Below are positions 14,117 through 24,114 of a stretch of DNA of 51,041 bases, piece after piece. A program made the translations under genes and the position numbers. Below the pieces are notes generated by a model, which ran no database searches, was not told the DNA's origin, and saw only the letters and a program-made list of their open reading frames with translations. Origin of the DNA: Candidatus Saccharimonadota bacterium (GTDB taxonomy: Bacteria > Patescibacteriota > Saccharimonadia > Saccharimonadales > Saccharimonadaceae); the NCBI GenBank assembly GCA_017511865.1, contig JAFWIQ010000006.1, positions 1 to 51,041 on the forward strand, written 5' to 3'. The stretch's first letter is position 1. Each line of letters opens with the position of its first letter.

Positions 14117-15533
14117 TGCTGAAATCGTCATAAGTTATCATTAGAGCCCTAGAATCCACCGACCTTAGATTCTCTAACGCCACCGTCACCACGATAAGAA
14201 GCCCCGTACCAGAGATAGAAAGACCAATCGGAGCCCCCGTCACGAGGATAAATATATAATCCGTAATAAATGGCAACATCGCCACCAACCCAAGAGCCAA
14301 AGCCCCAAACAAATCCAGGCGATTCACTACTTTACCTAAGTATTTGGCCGTCGTTACACCGGGTCTAACCCCCTCAATAAAACCACCTTGCTTTTGCAGA
14401 TTATCGGCAATCTCCTTCGTATTAAAGATAATCGAAGTGTAAAAATACGTAAACATAAACACCAAAGCAAAATATGTAATCGGATAAATAAACCATTGCG
14501 CAGTAATACCATCTGGATACATTGTTTTGAAATTATTTGCCGATGGCGCCGAAAAAACAGTCACTAAATTCGCACCAAATTCGTTTCCTGGATCAATCGT
14601 TGTAACTACCTGCCCAATCAAAGCCGGCAAAGACAAAAACGCCGTCGCGAAAATCACCGGAATCACACCGGCTGCAATCATCTTGATTGGCAAAATCGAC
14701 TTAATGCCACCATAAGAAGAATTACCGTGCACCCTCTTTGCGTAATTTATCGTAATAATTCTTTGAGACTCATTCAATTTAACCAAGATATATACCACGG
14801 CCAACATAGCAATACTAAAACCAAGCATAATCCAGAAGATAGTTGGATTTACTGGTAGCTCGAACCATCCAAATAGATTCAATGCACCCTCACTAGTGTC
14901 AAACAAGGCAGCTCCAAGAGAAGCCATCGTTGTGGGCAACTGAGAAATAATCGAGGCAAAAATCAAAGTCGAAATACCATTGCCAATCCCTTGCTCCGTA
15001 ATCAACTCGCCCATCCACATAAGTAGCATCGACCCAGCCGTCATCGCTGTCACCGAAAGCACCCAATCCCCAGTCGTCGGTACAAAATCAGTTGCAATAT
15101 TTGCAGCAATCGTAGACTGATAAAGAATAAATATATAAGCTATTGACTGGACGATAGCCAAAGGCAACGTCAAAATCCTAGTCCACTGGTTAATTTTCCT
15201 TCGCCCAGTTTCGCCATCATTCGACAATTCTTCAAGAGACGGTATAGCTTTGGTAAGCAACTGTACTACGATTGATCCAGTAATATACGGAGAAAGCCCC
15301 ACCAGAATAATACTAAACGAGGCAAGCCCTCCACCAGAAATCAAATTCAAGAAACTCGAAAAATCAGATTTTTCCAACAAATTAGAAACCGCTTCCTTGA
15401 ATGTATTTGCATCACCCATAGGCACCGGAATCTGCGCAAGCAATCGATACGCCACAATAATCCCGAGTATTACCAATACTCGCTTCAACATGTCTTTATT
15501 TTTTAGGGATTTGAAAATAGTCTTGAAATGCAT
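14100..15533 (-). CDS. secY: protein translocase subunit SecY
   Basis: Channel subunit of the Sec translocon. 477 residues with ten membrane segments. Recognisable parts are VAYRLLAQIPVP in TM1, the plug region with GGGLASFSIILVGLSPYI, GETGRRKINQWTR before TM3, and ENLRSVDSRALM near the C-terminus. A ribosome site AAGAGG precedes the ATG. In most bacteria secY follows rplO; here it starts its own unit after the rpoC terminator, and the next gene is a sortase rather than adk. Confidence 0.97.
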   Translation of the reverse strand: MHFKTIFKSLKNKDMLKRVLVILGIIVAYRLLAQIPVPMGDANTFKEAVSNLLEKSDFSSFLNLISGGGLASFSIILVGLSPYITGSIVVQLLTKAIPSLEELSNDGETGRRKINQWTRILTLPLAIVQSIAYIFILYQSTIAANIATDFVPTTGDWVLSVTAMTAGSMLLMWMGELITEQGIGNGISTLIFASIISQLPTTMASLGAALFDTSEGALNLFGWFELPVNPTIFWIMLGFSIAMLAVVYILVKLNESQRIITINYAKRVHGNSSYGGIKSILPIKMIAAGVIPVIFATAFLSLPALIGQVVTTIDPGNEFGANLVTVFSAPSANNFKTMYPDGITAQWFIYPITYFALVFMFTYFYTSIIFNTKEIADNLQKQGGFIEGVRPGVTTAKYLGKVVNRLDLFGALALGLVAMLPFITDYIFILVTGAPIGLSISGTGLLIVVTVALENLRSVDSRALMITYDDFSNELED

Positions 15534-15557
15534 AAAAACCTCTTAGCAACTACATAT

Positions 15558-15566
15558 AATATATCA
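15558..15566 (-). promoter_or_regulatory. extended -10 for the secY operon
   Basis: Minus strand TGATATATT, 24 bases before the secY ATG and just after the rpoC terminator region, leaving a leader with AAGAGG. Confidence 0.55.
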
Positions 15567-15599
15567 CACATTTTTTGTTTTTAAAACCCCTTCTGAATC

Positions 15600-15630
15600 A
15601 AAAAAATACCCCTTAGGGGGTATTTTTTTG
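15600..15630 (-). terminator. intrinsic terminator after rpoC
   Basis: Minus-strand stem AAAATACCCC/GGGGTATTTT with a short loop and a run of T residues, starting 4 bases after the rpoC stop. Confidence 0.88.
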
Positions 15631-15634
15631 CACT

Positions 15635-18600
15635 TTAAAGATTTTCTAAATCTTCTTCAGTTGGTATCTTCGAATCTGGCACCTCAAGTTTCTCTAGCGG
15701 CACCACCCCAGTTCCTACAGGAATCTTGCGCCCGATAATTACGTTCTCCTTCAAGCCACGTAATCTATCAACCCGACCATTAATGGCGGCATTGATAAGC
15801 ACACGCGTAGTATCCTGGAAGGAAGCTGCGGAAAGGAAGGAATCCGAGAAGATAGATACCTTAGTGATTCCTAACAACAAATTATTATAAGTTGCTGGCT
15901 CTTTTCCGGCCGCTTCGAGTTCTCTATTTTGAAGCATTACCGCCGCCCTAGAAGTAATGTCACCAGAAACAAACTCTGAATCACCTGGATCCTTAATTTG
16001 CACTCTGGAGAACATTTGGCGCACAATAATCTCAAGATGCTTTGGAGAAATCTCATGACCTTGCGCAGCATAGACATTGAGAACGTCGTTCATAATATAT
16101 CGCTCCGTCGCTTCAATGCCCTTATATTTCAACAGATCTTGAAGATTCAAAGAACCCGTAGTTAATCTATCTCCAGCAGTCACCGAATCATTTGATTTTA
16201 CTACCATCTCGGCATCGCCTGGAATTTCAATCCTAATTGGAGCTGTAGCTACAGCTACCAGGATAACGGCTCCCTTCACCAGCTCAACTACTCCATCGTA
16301 TGGAGCTTTTATAGCCGCCTCAGAACCATTCTTCTTAACTAAAGTTGCACCGGCTTTAACACTTTCCCCATCTTTTACTACTGGCTTCCTGTCGCCAATC
16401 TCAAAGCGCTCAACCGAACCAGATTGCGGAGTAATCTGAACAATATAACGATTATTGTCTTCCCATAATTCCACAACACCATCAACAGGCGCAACATATG
16501 CCTGACCTTTTGGCGTACGCGCCTCAAGAAGCTCTTCCACACGTGGAAGACCCCTAGCGATTGCGCCAGAGCCAGCCACACCAGAACCGTGTTTCGTATC
16601 GAGCGTCAGCTGTGTACCAGGCTCACCAAGCGACTGTGCCGCAATTACACCAACTGGTTCATTTGCCGCTACGAGTTCCCTTGTAGACATATCCACACCA
16701 TAAGCCCGGCGCGGAATTCCATCAACCGCGGCAGTAGACAAAATCGATTGAATTTTGACACCTTCAATTTTTTCATCAGCTTCAATTTGCTCTGCCATCT
16801 CTTTGGTGATTAACTCACCAGCCTCGAGATAACCGGGAACCGCCTCCGCCGTATATCTACCAGTCAATCTTGCATTAAACCCAATTCCAGACAATTCTGT
16901 TTCATTGCGATAGACCATAAAGCCTGGATCCTCGGCTTCCTCATCGGTAGTAAACACATCTTGAGAGACATCCACCAAGCGACGAGTAAGATACCCAGAG
17001 TCAGCCGTACGAAGCGCCGTAGATACCTGCCCCTGACGTGCACCTCGTGTCGCAATAAAGGATTCTAGAGTATTTAAACCTTTCTTGTATGAAGACTTCA
17101 CCGGAAGCTCAATCTCGTTGTTATTAATATCAACCATGATACCAATCTCTGCCGAGGCAAGCTTGATATTGGAAATATTACCACGAGCACCAGAGTTCAC
17201 CATCACAGCAATATCAGTATCCATCTCTGCCAACTTTGTTTGCAAGAAATCAGAAATTTTCTTATCTATATCGCGCCAGTTAGCAATAGTCAATTTATAA
17301 CGCTCATCTTCCGTCACCAAACCATCATTGAACTGTTGTTGAATCAATGCAGTTTTGGCATCACCCTCTGCAATGAAGTCATCAATCTCATCGTAAGTTG
17401 GGTAATCGTCCTTCGCCGTAGAGATAGACGCAATAGTCTCATACTCAAAGGCCAAATCCTTTAAGTCATCAGCGGTCTTCACCATTACTTCCGAACCATA
17501 AAGGTCAAAGATGTTAGCCATCACCTTAGACAAATGCTTCTTCGTCTGCACTGAATTATCGTAAGGATAATCTTTTGGCAAAATCTCATTGAAAATTACA
17601 CGTCCCAAAGTTGTATCGCGAATTTCTTTCTTCGCAAAAACTCGAATTGGAGTTTGCAATGCAATGATTCCCTGATCGTAAGCCATTTCTGCTTCATAAA
17701 CCGAAGAAAAGGCTTTTGGGTTGCCCTGATCGGTACCAGGCTTGTCATAAGTCAAATAATAGGCACCTAGAACCACATCCTGATAAATCGCCAGCACCGG
17801 TGAACCATCTGCCGGTTTAAGAAGGTTCTTACTTGCCGACATCAATTCTCTCGCTTCAGCTTGCGCTGCATCTGATAGTGGCAAATGTACAGCCATCTGA
17901 TCACCATCATAGTCAGCGTTAAAACCAGACGCCACCAAAGGATGCAACTTAATTGCCTTACCATCTATCAGTCTTGGCTGGAAAGCCTGAACCGACAACC
18001 TATGAAGTGATGGAGCACGGTTCAAAAGTACATACTTGCCTTTAATCACTTCGTCCAACGCATCCCATACCACAGTTTCTTTCGCCTCAATCAATCTAGA
18101 AGCCGCTCTGATGTTGTTCGCATGCTCATTACCGATTAACCACGAAATCACAAAAGGTTTAAAGAGTTCAAGCGCCATCTGCTTAGGCAAACCACATTCA
18201 TTGAGTTTAAGTTCTGGACCAACCACAATTACCGATCGCCCAGAGTAGTCAACCCTCTTACCAAGCAAATTCTGGCGGAATCGGCCTTGTTTGCCCTTCA
18301 AGAGATCCGAAAGAGATTTCAATTTACGTCTACCATTCGAAGAATTGGCACCCCTCGAACCATGTGCCGCTGAATTATCAATCAACGCATCCACGGCCTC
18401 CTGAAGCATCCTCATTTCATTACGACAAATCACTTCCGGAGCGTTCAAATCAAGTAATTTCTTCAACCTATTATTACGATTGATAACCCTTCTGTATAAA
18501 TCATTCAAATCAGATGTTGCGAATCGTCCACCAGGAAGCGCAATCATCGGACGAAGATCCGGTGGAATCACTGGAATCACAGTCAAAATCAAATCTTCTG

Positions 18601-19468
18601 GCTTTATTCCAGCCGCCTGCATACCTTCTAGTGTCTTCAAACGCTTCTGAATCTTCTTCTCTTTTTGACCTTTAGCCTCCGCCTCTGCCGCATGTAGTTC
18701 CTCAATTAATTTTTCCAAATCAATCTCATCCAGCATCTTCTTAATGGCAGTAGCACCCATACCAACAGTAATCAAATCCTCATATTCTTCTGGTAAATTA
18801 CGATATTCAACCTCAGTAATCACTCCACCCTTCTTAAAGGATTCTAGAGTAGATTTTCGAGAAAGATAGTCTGCCTCAAGTTCCTGCAATTCTTTAGTCT
18901 GAGCCTCAGCCAAAGCTTTGATATCTGCACCTTCGGCTTTCGCTTCCTTCTCGTAGCGAATCTTGATTGCATCTTTGGCTGCATTAGTCTGCCCCTCTAG
19001 ACTCTCCAAAACCTTCGTAATTTCCTCAGTCTTTGCATCTGTGATCAAATATGTCGCAAAGTAAACTACTTTTTCAATATTTTTGACCGTAATATCAAGC
19101 AGCAAACTCAATGCCGACGGAATTCCCCTCATAAACCAAATGTGAGCCACCGGCGCCGCAAGAGAAATATGACCCATTCTCTCGCGCCTAGTAATAGACT
19201 TTGTTACAAGATTACCCTCTTTATCGACAGCTGCTTCACGCGATCGTACACCTTTTAATTTTGAATCGTGTGGATTTATATCTTTGGTTGGACCAAAAAT
19301 TCTCTCACAAAACAACCCGTCTCTCTCTGGCTTTTGAGTACGATAGTTAATTGTTTCTGGCTTCGTGACTTCACCATAGCTCCAATTCAATATGTCGTCT
19401 CGGCTTGCCACCGAAAGCCTAATTGAATCAAAGTCCGAGGCCGAAATGAAATTATCCATCCACGCCAT
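15635..19468 (-). CDS. rpoC: RNA polymerase beta' subunit lacking both zinc-binding Cys clusters
   Basis: Catalytic subunit of RNA polymerase. 1277 residues from MAWMDNF. The Mg-binding motif reads NADYDGDQMAVH near residue 515 (usually NADFDGD). The bridge and trigger region GVIAAQSLGEPGTQLT is intact. The N-terminal zinc site, normally CxC...CxxC between GLFCERIFGPTK and RRERMGHI, is replaced by residues 61-92 with no cysteine. The second site, normally a four-Cys cluster ending CxxCYG, reads STAAVDGIPRRAYG. A charged coiled insertion fills about residues 140-235. Start chosen 1 base after the rpoB stop. rpoB-rpoC form one unit. Confidence 0.97.
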   Translation of the reverse strand: MAWMDNFISASDFDSIRLSVASRDDILNWSYGEVTKPETINYRTQKPERDGLFCERIFGPTKDINPHDSKLKGVRSREAAVDKEGNLVTKSITRRERMGHISLAAPVAHIWFMRGIPSALSLLLDITVKNIEKVVYFATYLITDAKTEEITKVLESLEGQTNAAKDAIKIRYEKEAKAEGADIKALAEAQTKELQELEADYLSRKSTLESFKKGGVITEVEYRNLPEEYEDLITVGMGATAIKKMLDEIDLEKLIEELHAAEAEAKGQKEKKIQKRLKTLEGMQAAGIKPEDLILTVIPVIPPDLRPMIALPGGRFATSDLNDLYRRVINRNNRLKKLLDLNAPEVICRNEMRMLQEAVDALIDNSAAHGSRGANSSNGRRKLKSLSDLLKGKQGRFRQNLLGKRVDYSGRSVIVVGPELKLNECGLPKQMALELFKPFVISWLIGNEHANNIRAASRLIEAKETVVWDALDEVIKGKYVLLNRAPSLHRLSVQAFQPRLIDGKAIKLHPLVASGFNADYDGDQMAVHLPLSDAAQAEARELMSASKNLLKPADGSPVLAIYQDVVLGAYYLTYDKPGTDQGNPKAFSSVYEAEMAYDQGIIALQTPIRVFAKKEIRDTTLGRVIFNEILPKDYPYDNSVQTKKHLSKVMANIFDLYGSEVMVKTADDLKDLAFEYETIASISTAKDDYPTYDEIDDFIAEGDAKTALIQQQFNDGLVTEDERYKLTIANWRDIDKKISDFLQTKLAEMDTDIAVMVNSGARGNISNIKLASAEIGIMVDINNNEIELPVKSSYKKGLNTLESFIATRGARQGQVSTALRTADSGYLTRRLVDVSQDVFTTDEEAEDPGFMVYRNETELSGIGFNARLTGRYTAEAVPGYLEAGELITKEMAEQIEADEKIEGVKIQSILSTAAVDGIPRRAYGVDMSTRELVAANEPVGVIAAQSLGEPGTQLTLDTKHGSGVAGSGAIARGLPRVEELLEARTPKGQAYVAPVDGVVELWEDNNRYIVQITPQSGSVERFEIGDRKPVVKDGESVKAGATLVKKNGSEAAIKAPYDGVVELVKGAVILVAVATAPIRIEIPGDAEMVVKSNDSVTAGDRLTTGSLNLQDLLKYKGIEATERYIMNDVLNVYAAQGHEISPKHLEIIVRQMFSRVQIKDPGDSEFVSGDITSRAAVMLQNRELEAAGKEPATYNNLLLGITKVSIFSDSFLSAASFQDTTRVLINAAINGRVDRLRGLKENVIIGRKIPVGTGVVPLEKLEVPDSKIPTEEDLENL

Positions 19469-19469
19469 A

Positions 19470-22400
19470 TTAGAACTCCTCTCCGAGGTCAACCATACCA
19501 TCATCGTCGCCCTCTTTTATTTCGATACCTTCTTCCGCCATCATAGCCTCCGCTTCCGACTCGTCAAGGTCTAAAATTTGCGGCTCTGTATCTTTTTTGT
19601 GTTGATCATAGATGGATTGATCATCCTTATCTTTTTCAATCTCCCTAGAAGTTTTTTCGATTACATCTCCAGCATCAGTGGCTTCACCATGATCCAAGAG
19701 ATCAACTTTAAGACCTAATCCCTGAAGCTCTTTCACTAACACATTGAAACCTTCTGGAAGCTTCGGTCCCTCAATCGGCTCATGCTTAATAATTGCTTCA
19801 TAAGCCTTAGCGCGCCCATACACATCATCAGATTTAATAGTCAACATCTCCTGCAAAGTCGTCGCAGCACCATAAGCTTCAAGCGCCCAGACCTCCATTT
19901 CCCCAAATCTCTGACCACCATTTTGAGCCTTACCACCAAGCGGCTGCTGTGTGACCATTGTATATGGACCAGTTGACCTAGCATGAATTTTATCTTCAAC
20001 CATATGATGAAGCTTCAACATGTGCATAATACCAACGCTGGTTCTTTCATTGAATGGCTCTCCAGTCAAACCATCATATAGCTGTACGCGACCATCTCTA
20101 GAAAATCCGGCTTTCTCTAACTCTTCAGAAATTTTTTCGTCTGAAACTCCGTTAAATGAAGGGGTTGCAACCTTATAACCCAAAGCCTTTGCAGCCATAC
20201 CAAGATGAGTTTCAAAGAGCTGACCAAGATTCATACGGCTTGGTACGCCCATTGGTGACAAAACTACATCAATCGGTGTACCATCTGCCATAAACGGCAT
20301 ATCTTCAACTGGCAAAATACGCGATACGACACCTTTATTACCATGTCTACCAGCCATTTTGTCGCCTACACCAATTTTGCGCATTTCAGCCACAAAAATC
20401 TTAATCTGCATCAATACTCCAGCCTTAAGATCGTGCCCTTGTTCTCTGGTATAAACACGTACATCCACAACCTTGCCAGTCGATGAACCATTCATCCTCA
20501 CCGAAGTGTCACGTACATCTTTAGCCTTTTCACCGAAAATCGCACGCAACAATCGTTCCTCAGAAGACAGCTCCTGTTCACCTTTAGGCGTAATCTTACC
20601 AACCAAGATATCGCCGTTTTTAACTTCCGAGCCAACAGTCACAATCCCATCTTCGCCAAGGTGCCTCAATGAGTGTTCTGAAACATTTGGAATATCCCTA
20701 GTTACCTGTTCTGGACCAAGTTTGGTTTCGCGTACTTCGACGTCAAAATCCTTAATATTAATAGAAGTCAGAGTATCATCTTCGACCAATCGATTAGAAA
20801 TCACAATTGCGTCATCCATGTTATAACCACGCCAAGGCATAAATGCTACCAACAAATCTCGCCCAAGCGCCAATTCACCATCATTGATCGAAGCACCTTC
20901 AATTATCGTATCGCCCTTCTTGACTTTTTGACCCCTAGCCACAACACATCTCTGGTTATAGCAACGATCATCATTTGTCTTTTCGAAGTGCTGCAATTTA
21001 TACTCGACATCGCCTCCCTTGTCATAAGCCACAACAACGGATTCGCCATCGGCTTTTTTTACCACACCATTACCAGTAGCCATTATTAGCTGTGAAGTGT
21101 TTTTAGCAACTTCACGCTCAATACCAGTACCGACAACAGGATTATCGTTTTTTAGTAGAGGTACTGCCTGCTTCTGCATGGCGCAAGCCATGAGAGAGCG
21201 GTCAACACGGTTTTTCTCAACAAATGGAATCAAGCTAGCCGAAACGCCCAAAATCTCTTTGTGGGCCGCATCTATATGAGTAACATTCTTTGACTCAACC
21301 TGCGCTGGTGTACCATGTACTCTAGCCGAAACCCAATCTTCAACAAACTTTCCGTTCTTATCAAGTTTTACCGATGCGTCTGCAATCACCATGTCATTCT
21401 CAGTGTCGGCATCCATATAAACGACTTCATTGGTGACTTTACCATTCTTTACCACCAAATAAGGCGCCTCAATAAAACCGTATTCGTTAATCCTGGCATA
21501 AGTGGCAAAATTAAGCACCAAACCCACGTTCCCACCTTCTGGAGTTTCTACCGTACATATACGTCCATAATGCGTTGGATGGGCATCACGCACATCAAAT
21601 CCAGCTCTTTCGCGCGTAAGGCCACCAGGACCCATTGAGCTAAGACGACGCTTATGTGCAAGTTCCGAAAACGGATTTACTTCATCCATCAACTGTGAAA
21701 GCTGTGAGGTAGCAAAGAATTCTTTCACCGCTGCAACTACTGGACGTGAGTTCAATAACTGAGATGGAGTAACTTCCTCAAGATTAGCCATTGACATACG
21801 GTCAAGTATATTTCTCTGTAAGCGAAGCATCCCCAACCTGAACTGCCTCTGAACCAACTCGCCAACTAATTTCACTCTACGATTAGACAAAGAGTCGATA
21901 TCGTCTGCAGGCTCCTGAGTGTTATTTAGTCTAATAATCTCCGAAACAATCGCCACCACGTCATCCATCTGAAGAGTCCGATGCGCCGGATCATTAGGAG
22001 TATCAAAACCTAATCTTCTATTAATCTTAAAACGTCCAACACTTGAATAATCATAGCGCTTCTGGTCAAAGAACGTTCGTTCAATCATGGATCTAGCGTT
22101 TTCAACCGTCGCAAGATCACCTGGACGCAAGCGACGATACACCTCAAGCAAAGCCTCCCCTTGACTAGAAGTCGTATCTTTTTCTAGTGTTGCATCGATA
22201 AAACTTTTTTCACCAGAATCAACTTTCTCAAATTTCGCTTTTATATCAGATTTAGACAAACCAAGCGCTCGAAGAAAAGTTGTCACTGGAATTTTTCTGC
22301 GTCGATCAATTTTTACATAAATCGCCCCGTTAGCTGCCGTCTCAAATTCAAGCCACGCACCCCTACCAGGAATTACTTTAGCCCCATAATAACGTTTTAA

Positions 22401-22847
22401 ACCAATTGTCTCGGCATTAAAGAAAACCCCAGCCGATCGAATCAACTGCGAAACAATTACCCTTTCCGTTCCATTAATGATAAAAGTTGCTCTTTCCGTC
22501 ATCCACGGATAATCGCCAAAGTAAATATCTTGTTCTTTCTTCTCTCCAGTAGTTTTGTTTTCTAGCTCAACCAAAACGTGTAGTGGAGCCTCATAGGTCG
22601 CAAGATTATATTTTGCTTCTTTTTCTGTTTCTTTTGGATCTTTAAAGTAATAATCTTTAAAGCGAAGCGATAATTTTTGTCCAGTGTAGTCATCGATCGG
22701 ATTAAGCTCAGCAAAAACCTCTCGGAGTCCATTCTTGACAAAGTCTTCCCACGAATCTTTCTGATGAGCAGTAAGATCCGGAATCGGAAGCGCATAATCG
22801 CCCTCGGTGAAAAATACCCTCTCACCTGACTTCGATTTTGTAGCCAT
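19470..22847 (-). CDS. rpoB: RNA polymerase beta subunit
   Basis: Second-largest polymerase subunit, site of rifampicin binding. 1125 residues. The rifampicin region shows [34 protein letters not shown]. The lysines of [13 protein letters not shown] and the C-terminal [24 protein letters not shown] are present. The C-terminal tail of about 60 residues is acidic ([15 protein letters not shown]). It is a compact beta without the large insertions of proteobacteria. GAGGT precedes the ATG. Preceded by a leader of about 115 bases. Confidence 0.97.
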   Translation of the reverse strand: MATKSKSGERVFFTEGDYALPIPDLTAHQKDSWEDFVKNGLREVFAELNPIDDYTGQKLSLRFKDYYFKDPKETEKEAKYNLATYEAPLHVLVELENKTTGEKKEQDIYFGDYPWMTERATFIINGTERVIVSQLIRSAGVFFNAETIGLKRYYGAKVIPGRGAWLEFETAANGAIYVKIDRRRKIPVTTFLRALGLSKSDIKAKFEKVDSGEKSFIDATLEKDTTSSQGEALLEVYRRLRPGDLATVENARSMIERTFFDQKRYDYSSVGRFKINRRLGFDTPNDPAHRTLQMDDVVAIVSEIIRLNNTQEPADDIDSLSNRRVKLVGELVQRQFRLGMLRLQRNILDRMSMANLEEVTPSQLLNSRPVVAAVKEFFATSQLSQLMDEVNPFSELAHKRRLSSMGPGGLTRERAGFDVRDAHPTHYGRICTVETPEGGNVGLVLNFATYARINEYGFIEAPYLVVKNGKVTNEVVYMDADTENDMVIADASVKLDKNGKFVEDWVSARVHGTPAQVESKNVTHIDAAHKEILGVSASLIPFVEKNRVDRSLMACAMQKQAVPLLKNDNPVVGTGIEREVAKNTSQLIMATGNGVVKKADGESVVVAYDKGGDVEYKLQHFEKTNDDRCYNQRCVVARGQKVKKGDTIIEGASINDGELALGRDLLVAFMPWRGYNMDDAIVISNRLVEDDTLTSINIKDFDVEVRETKLGPEQVTRDIPNVSEHSLRHLGEDGIVTVGSEVKNGDILVGKITPKGEQELSSEERLLRAIFGEKAKDVRDTSVRMNGSSTGKVVDVRVYTREQGHDLKAGVLMQIKIFVAEMRKIGVGDKMAGRHGNKGVVSRILPVEDMPFMADGTPIDVVLSPMGVPSRMNLGQLFETHLGMAAKALGYKVATPSFNGVSDEKISEELEKAGFSRDGRVQLYDGLTGEPFNERTSVGIMHMLKLHHMVEDKIHARSTGPYTMVTQQPLGGKAQNGGQRFGEMEVWALEAYGAATTLQEMLTIKSDDVYGRAKAYEAIIKHEPIEGPKLPEGFNVLVKELQGLGLKVDLLDHGEATDAGDVIEKTSREIEKDKDDQSIYDQHKKDTEPQILDLDESEAEAMMAEEGIEIKEGDDDGMVDLGEEF

Positions 22848-22968
22848 TCTACCTCTTTTTATTAGTGTTATTAGTATCTCAGCGCCGAAGAATACTACCC
22901 CATCCTCTCCCCTAGATTCGCCACATCCATAAGATTACAAAAAACGGAGTACACTACTTCTTAACCCC

Positions 22969-22996
22969 ATTATACACCACCTAGCCAAAAAATCAA
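22969..22996 (-). promoter_or_regulatory. promoter of rpoBC
   Basis: Minus strand TTGATT (22991-22996), 16-base spacer, TATAAT (22969-22974). It lies downstream of the terminator-like hairpin at 23017-23047 and gives a leader of about 115 bases for rpoB. Confidence 0.6.
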
Positions 22997-23016
22997 TACA
23001 AAAACGTCATAAAACC

Positions 23017-23047
23017 AAAAAATCGCCCCAACGGAAGACGATTTTTT
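23017..23047 (-). terminator. terminator hairpin between khpA and rpoB
   Basis: Perfect 9-bp stem AAAAAATCG/CGATTTTTT on the minus strand, ending in a T run. It either ends the khpA transcript, ends a small RNA begun near 23110, or attenuates an upstream rpoB promoter. Confidence 0.75.
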
Positions 23048-23110
23048 AGACATAGATAAACTCTCAACTTATTGTGTTTTCTATAAGCCGACTCGCAGTT
23101 AGTTAGCTTA
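23017..23110 (-). ncRNA. candidate small RNA or rpoB leader attenuator
   Basis: A promoter with TTGCGT (23139-23144), 16 bases and TATAAT (23117-23122) lies after khpA and points to the hairpin terminator at 23017-23047, about 94 bases on. The expected RNA has a stem ATAAGC/GCTTAT enclosing ACT/AGT and contains no ORF. It could be an independent RNA or the first, attenuated leader of rpoBC. This accounts for much of the 322-base gap 22848-23169. Confidence 0.4.
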
Positions 23111-23116
23111 TGTTTA

Positions 23117-23144
23117 ATTATACATATTATTTTACAAAACGCAA
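23117..23144 (-). promoter_or_regulatory. promoter within the khpA-rpoB gap
   Basis: Minus strand TTGCGT-16-TATAAT, located 26 bases after the khpA stop. The only product before the next terminator is an RNA of about 94 bases. Confidence 0.5.
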
Positions 23145-23169
23145 GACTTTTTTGTGACTTTTTTTAATT

Positions 23170-23577
23170 TTATATATCTAGATCATCTAAATCTGCTAGT
23201 TCTGCACGAGTTTTTTCGGCCAATTCAGAATGCTCCTCTGGTGCCTCAACCTCTTCCTCAGTCTCTACCTCGTCTTCCATTTCCTCATCTTCCGCGTTCT
23301 TTGGTGTATCCGCCTTTGAAGGCTCATCATTGTCAGTGTTTACAATCTTCAAGTTGTATCTAGCATCCTGCTTGGTACCAAGAGCCCGTAGCAGAACTCT
23401 AATTGCCTGAGCAGTTACGCCACGTTTTCCAATTACTCTCCCCACATCCTCAGGATCCACAGTCAAAGATAAAAGCACGCCTTTTTCATCAATTTTTCTT
23501 TCAACTACAACTTTCTCTGGATTGTTGACAAGGGTTTTTACTATATATTCTACGAATTGTTGGTCGATAGTAGCCAT
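23170..23577 (-). CDS. khpA: KH-domain RNA-binding protein with acidic tail
   Basis: Small KH-domain RNA chaperone of the KhpA/YlqC family. The first 80 or so residues form one KH domain with the GxxG loop seen as VIGKRGVTAQAIR and the family start FVEYIVKTLVNNPEKV. From about residue 82 a strongly acidic tail (repeated E/D blocks such as EDEEMEDEVETEEE) follows; the usual protein ends near residue 76-80. rpsP lies just upstream, as is common, but a terminator and a separate promoter separate the two here. Confidence 0.9.
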   Translation of the reverse strand: MATIDQQFVEYIVKTLVNNPEKVVVERKIDEKGVLLSLTVDPEDVGRVIGKRGVTAQAIRVLLRALGTKQDARYNLKIVNTDNDEPSKADTPKNAEDEEMEDEVETEEEVEAPEEHSELAEKTRAELADLDDLDI

Positions 23578-23611
23578 AATATTTCTCCATTTTAACGTTA
23601 TTATTTTCTAC

Positions 23612-23620
23612 ATTATAGCA
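23612..23620 (-). promoter_or_regulatory. extended -10 for khpA
   Basis: Minus strand TGCTATAAT, 34 bases before the ATG and immediately after the rpsP terminator. The leader contains ATGGAGAA. Confidence 0.65.
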
Positions 23621-23623
23621 CAA

Positions 23624-23652
23624 AAAAATAACCCCATGAAGGGATTATTTTT
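23624..23652 (-). terminator. intrinsic terminator after rpsP
   Basis: Minus-strand stem AATAATCCC/GGGGTTATT with a five-base loop and seven T residues, starting 3 bases after the rpsP stop. Confidence 0.85.
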
Positions 23653-23655
23653 TAA

Positions 23656-24045
23656 TTAAGCTTCCGAAGGCACTTCGGCTTGAGTTTCAGCTGCCACCTC
23701 TTCCGTTGTCGCTTCCGCACTTGGCTCATCTTTTGGTTGATTTTTACGAAGCTTATCGGCATGTTTTGCCGCCACCTTCTTTACAGTAGCTTCTTTATAC
23801 CATTTTGGCAATTTTATACCATTTTTCTTCAAAATAAACGCCACACGGCTTGATGGCTGTGCGCCATTTGATAAATATTTCTCTACTGCCTCTTTATCTA
23901 AAGTTAAAGCTTTAGTTTGGGGGTTATAGTTGCCGACCTCAGCTACCACGCGCCCCGAAAGCGGATGACGCTGTGATTCTTGGACGACTATCCGGTACGT
24001 AGGATAATGCGCCCGGCCGTTACGTTGCATGCGAATCGCTAGCAT
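23656..24045 (-). CDS. rpsP: ribosomal protein bS16 with C-terminal extension
   Basis: bS16 is a 30S assembly protein. The 129-residue product has IRMQRNGRAHYPTYRIVV, VAEVGNYNP and GAQPSSRVAFILKKNG, the normal core of about 80 residues. A tail of about 40 residues follows, first basic (AAKHADKLRKNQ) then Glu/Ala-rich. AAGGAG lies close before the ATG. Confidence 0.96.
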   Translation of the reverse strand: MLAIRMQRNGRAHYPTYRIVVQESQRHPLSGRVVAEVGNYNPQTKALTLDKEAVEKYLSNGAQPSSRVAFILKKNGIKLPKWYKEATVKKVAAKHADKLRKNQPKDEPSAEATTEEVAAETQAEVPSEA

Positions 24046-24074
24046 TTTTCTCCTTTATTTCATTTATTTCCCCC

Positions 24075-24083
24075 ATTATAACA
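24075..24083 (-). promoter_or_regulatory. extended -10 for rpsP
   Basis: Minus strand TGTTATAAT between rnc and rpsP, 29 bases before the rpsP ATG, leaving a leader with AAGGAGA. Confidence 0.65.
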
Positions 24084-24114
24084 TAATTCAAAATAAAATA
24101 AAAGAGGTGGCCAA

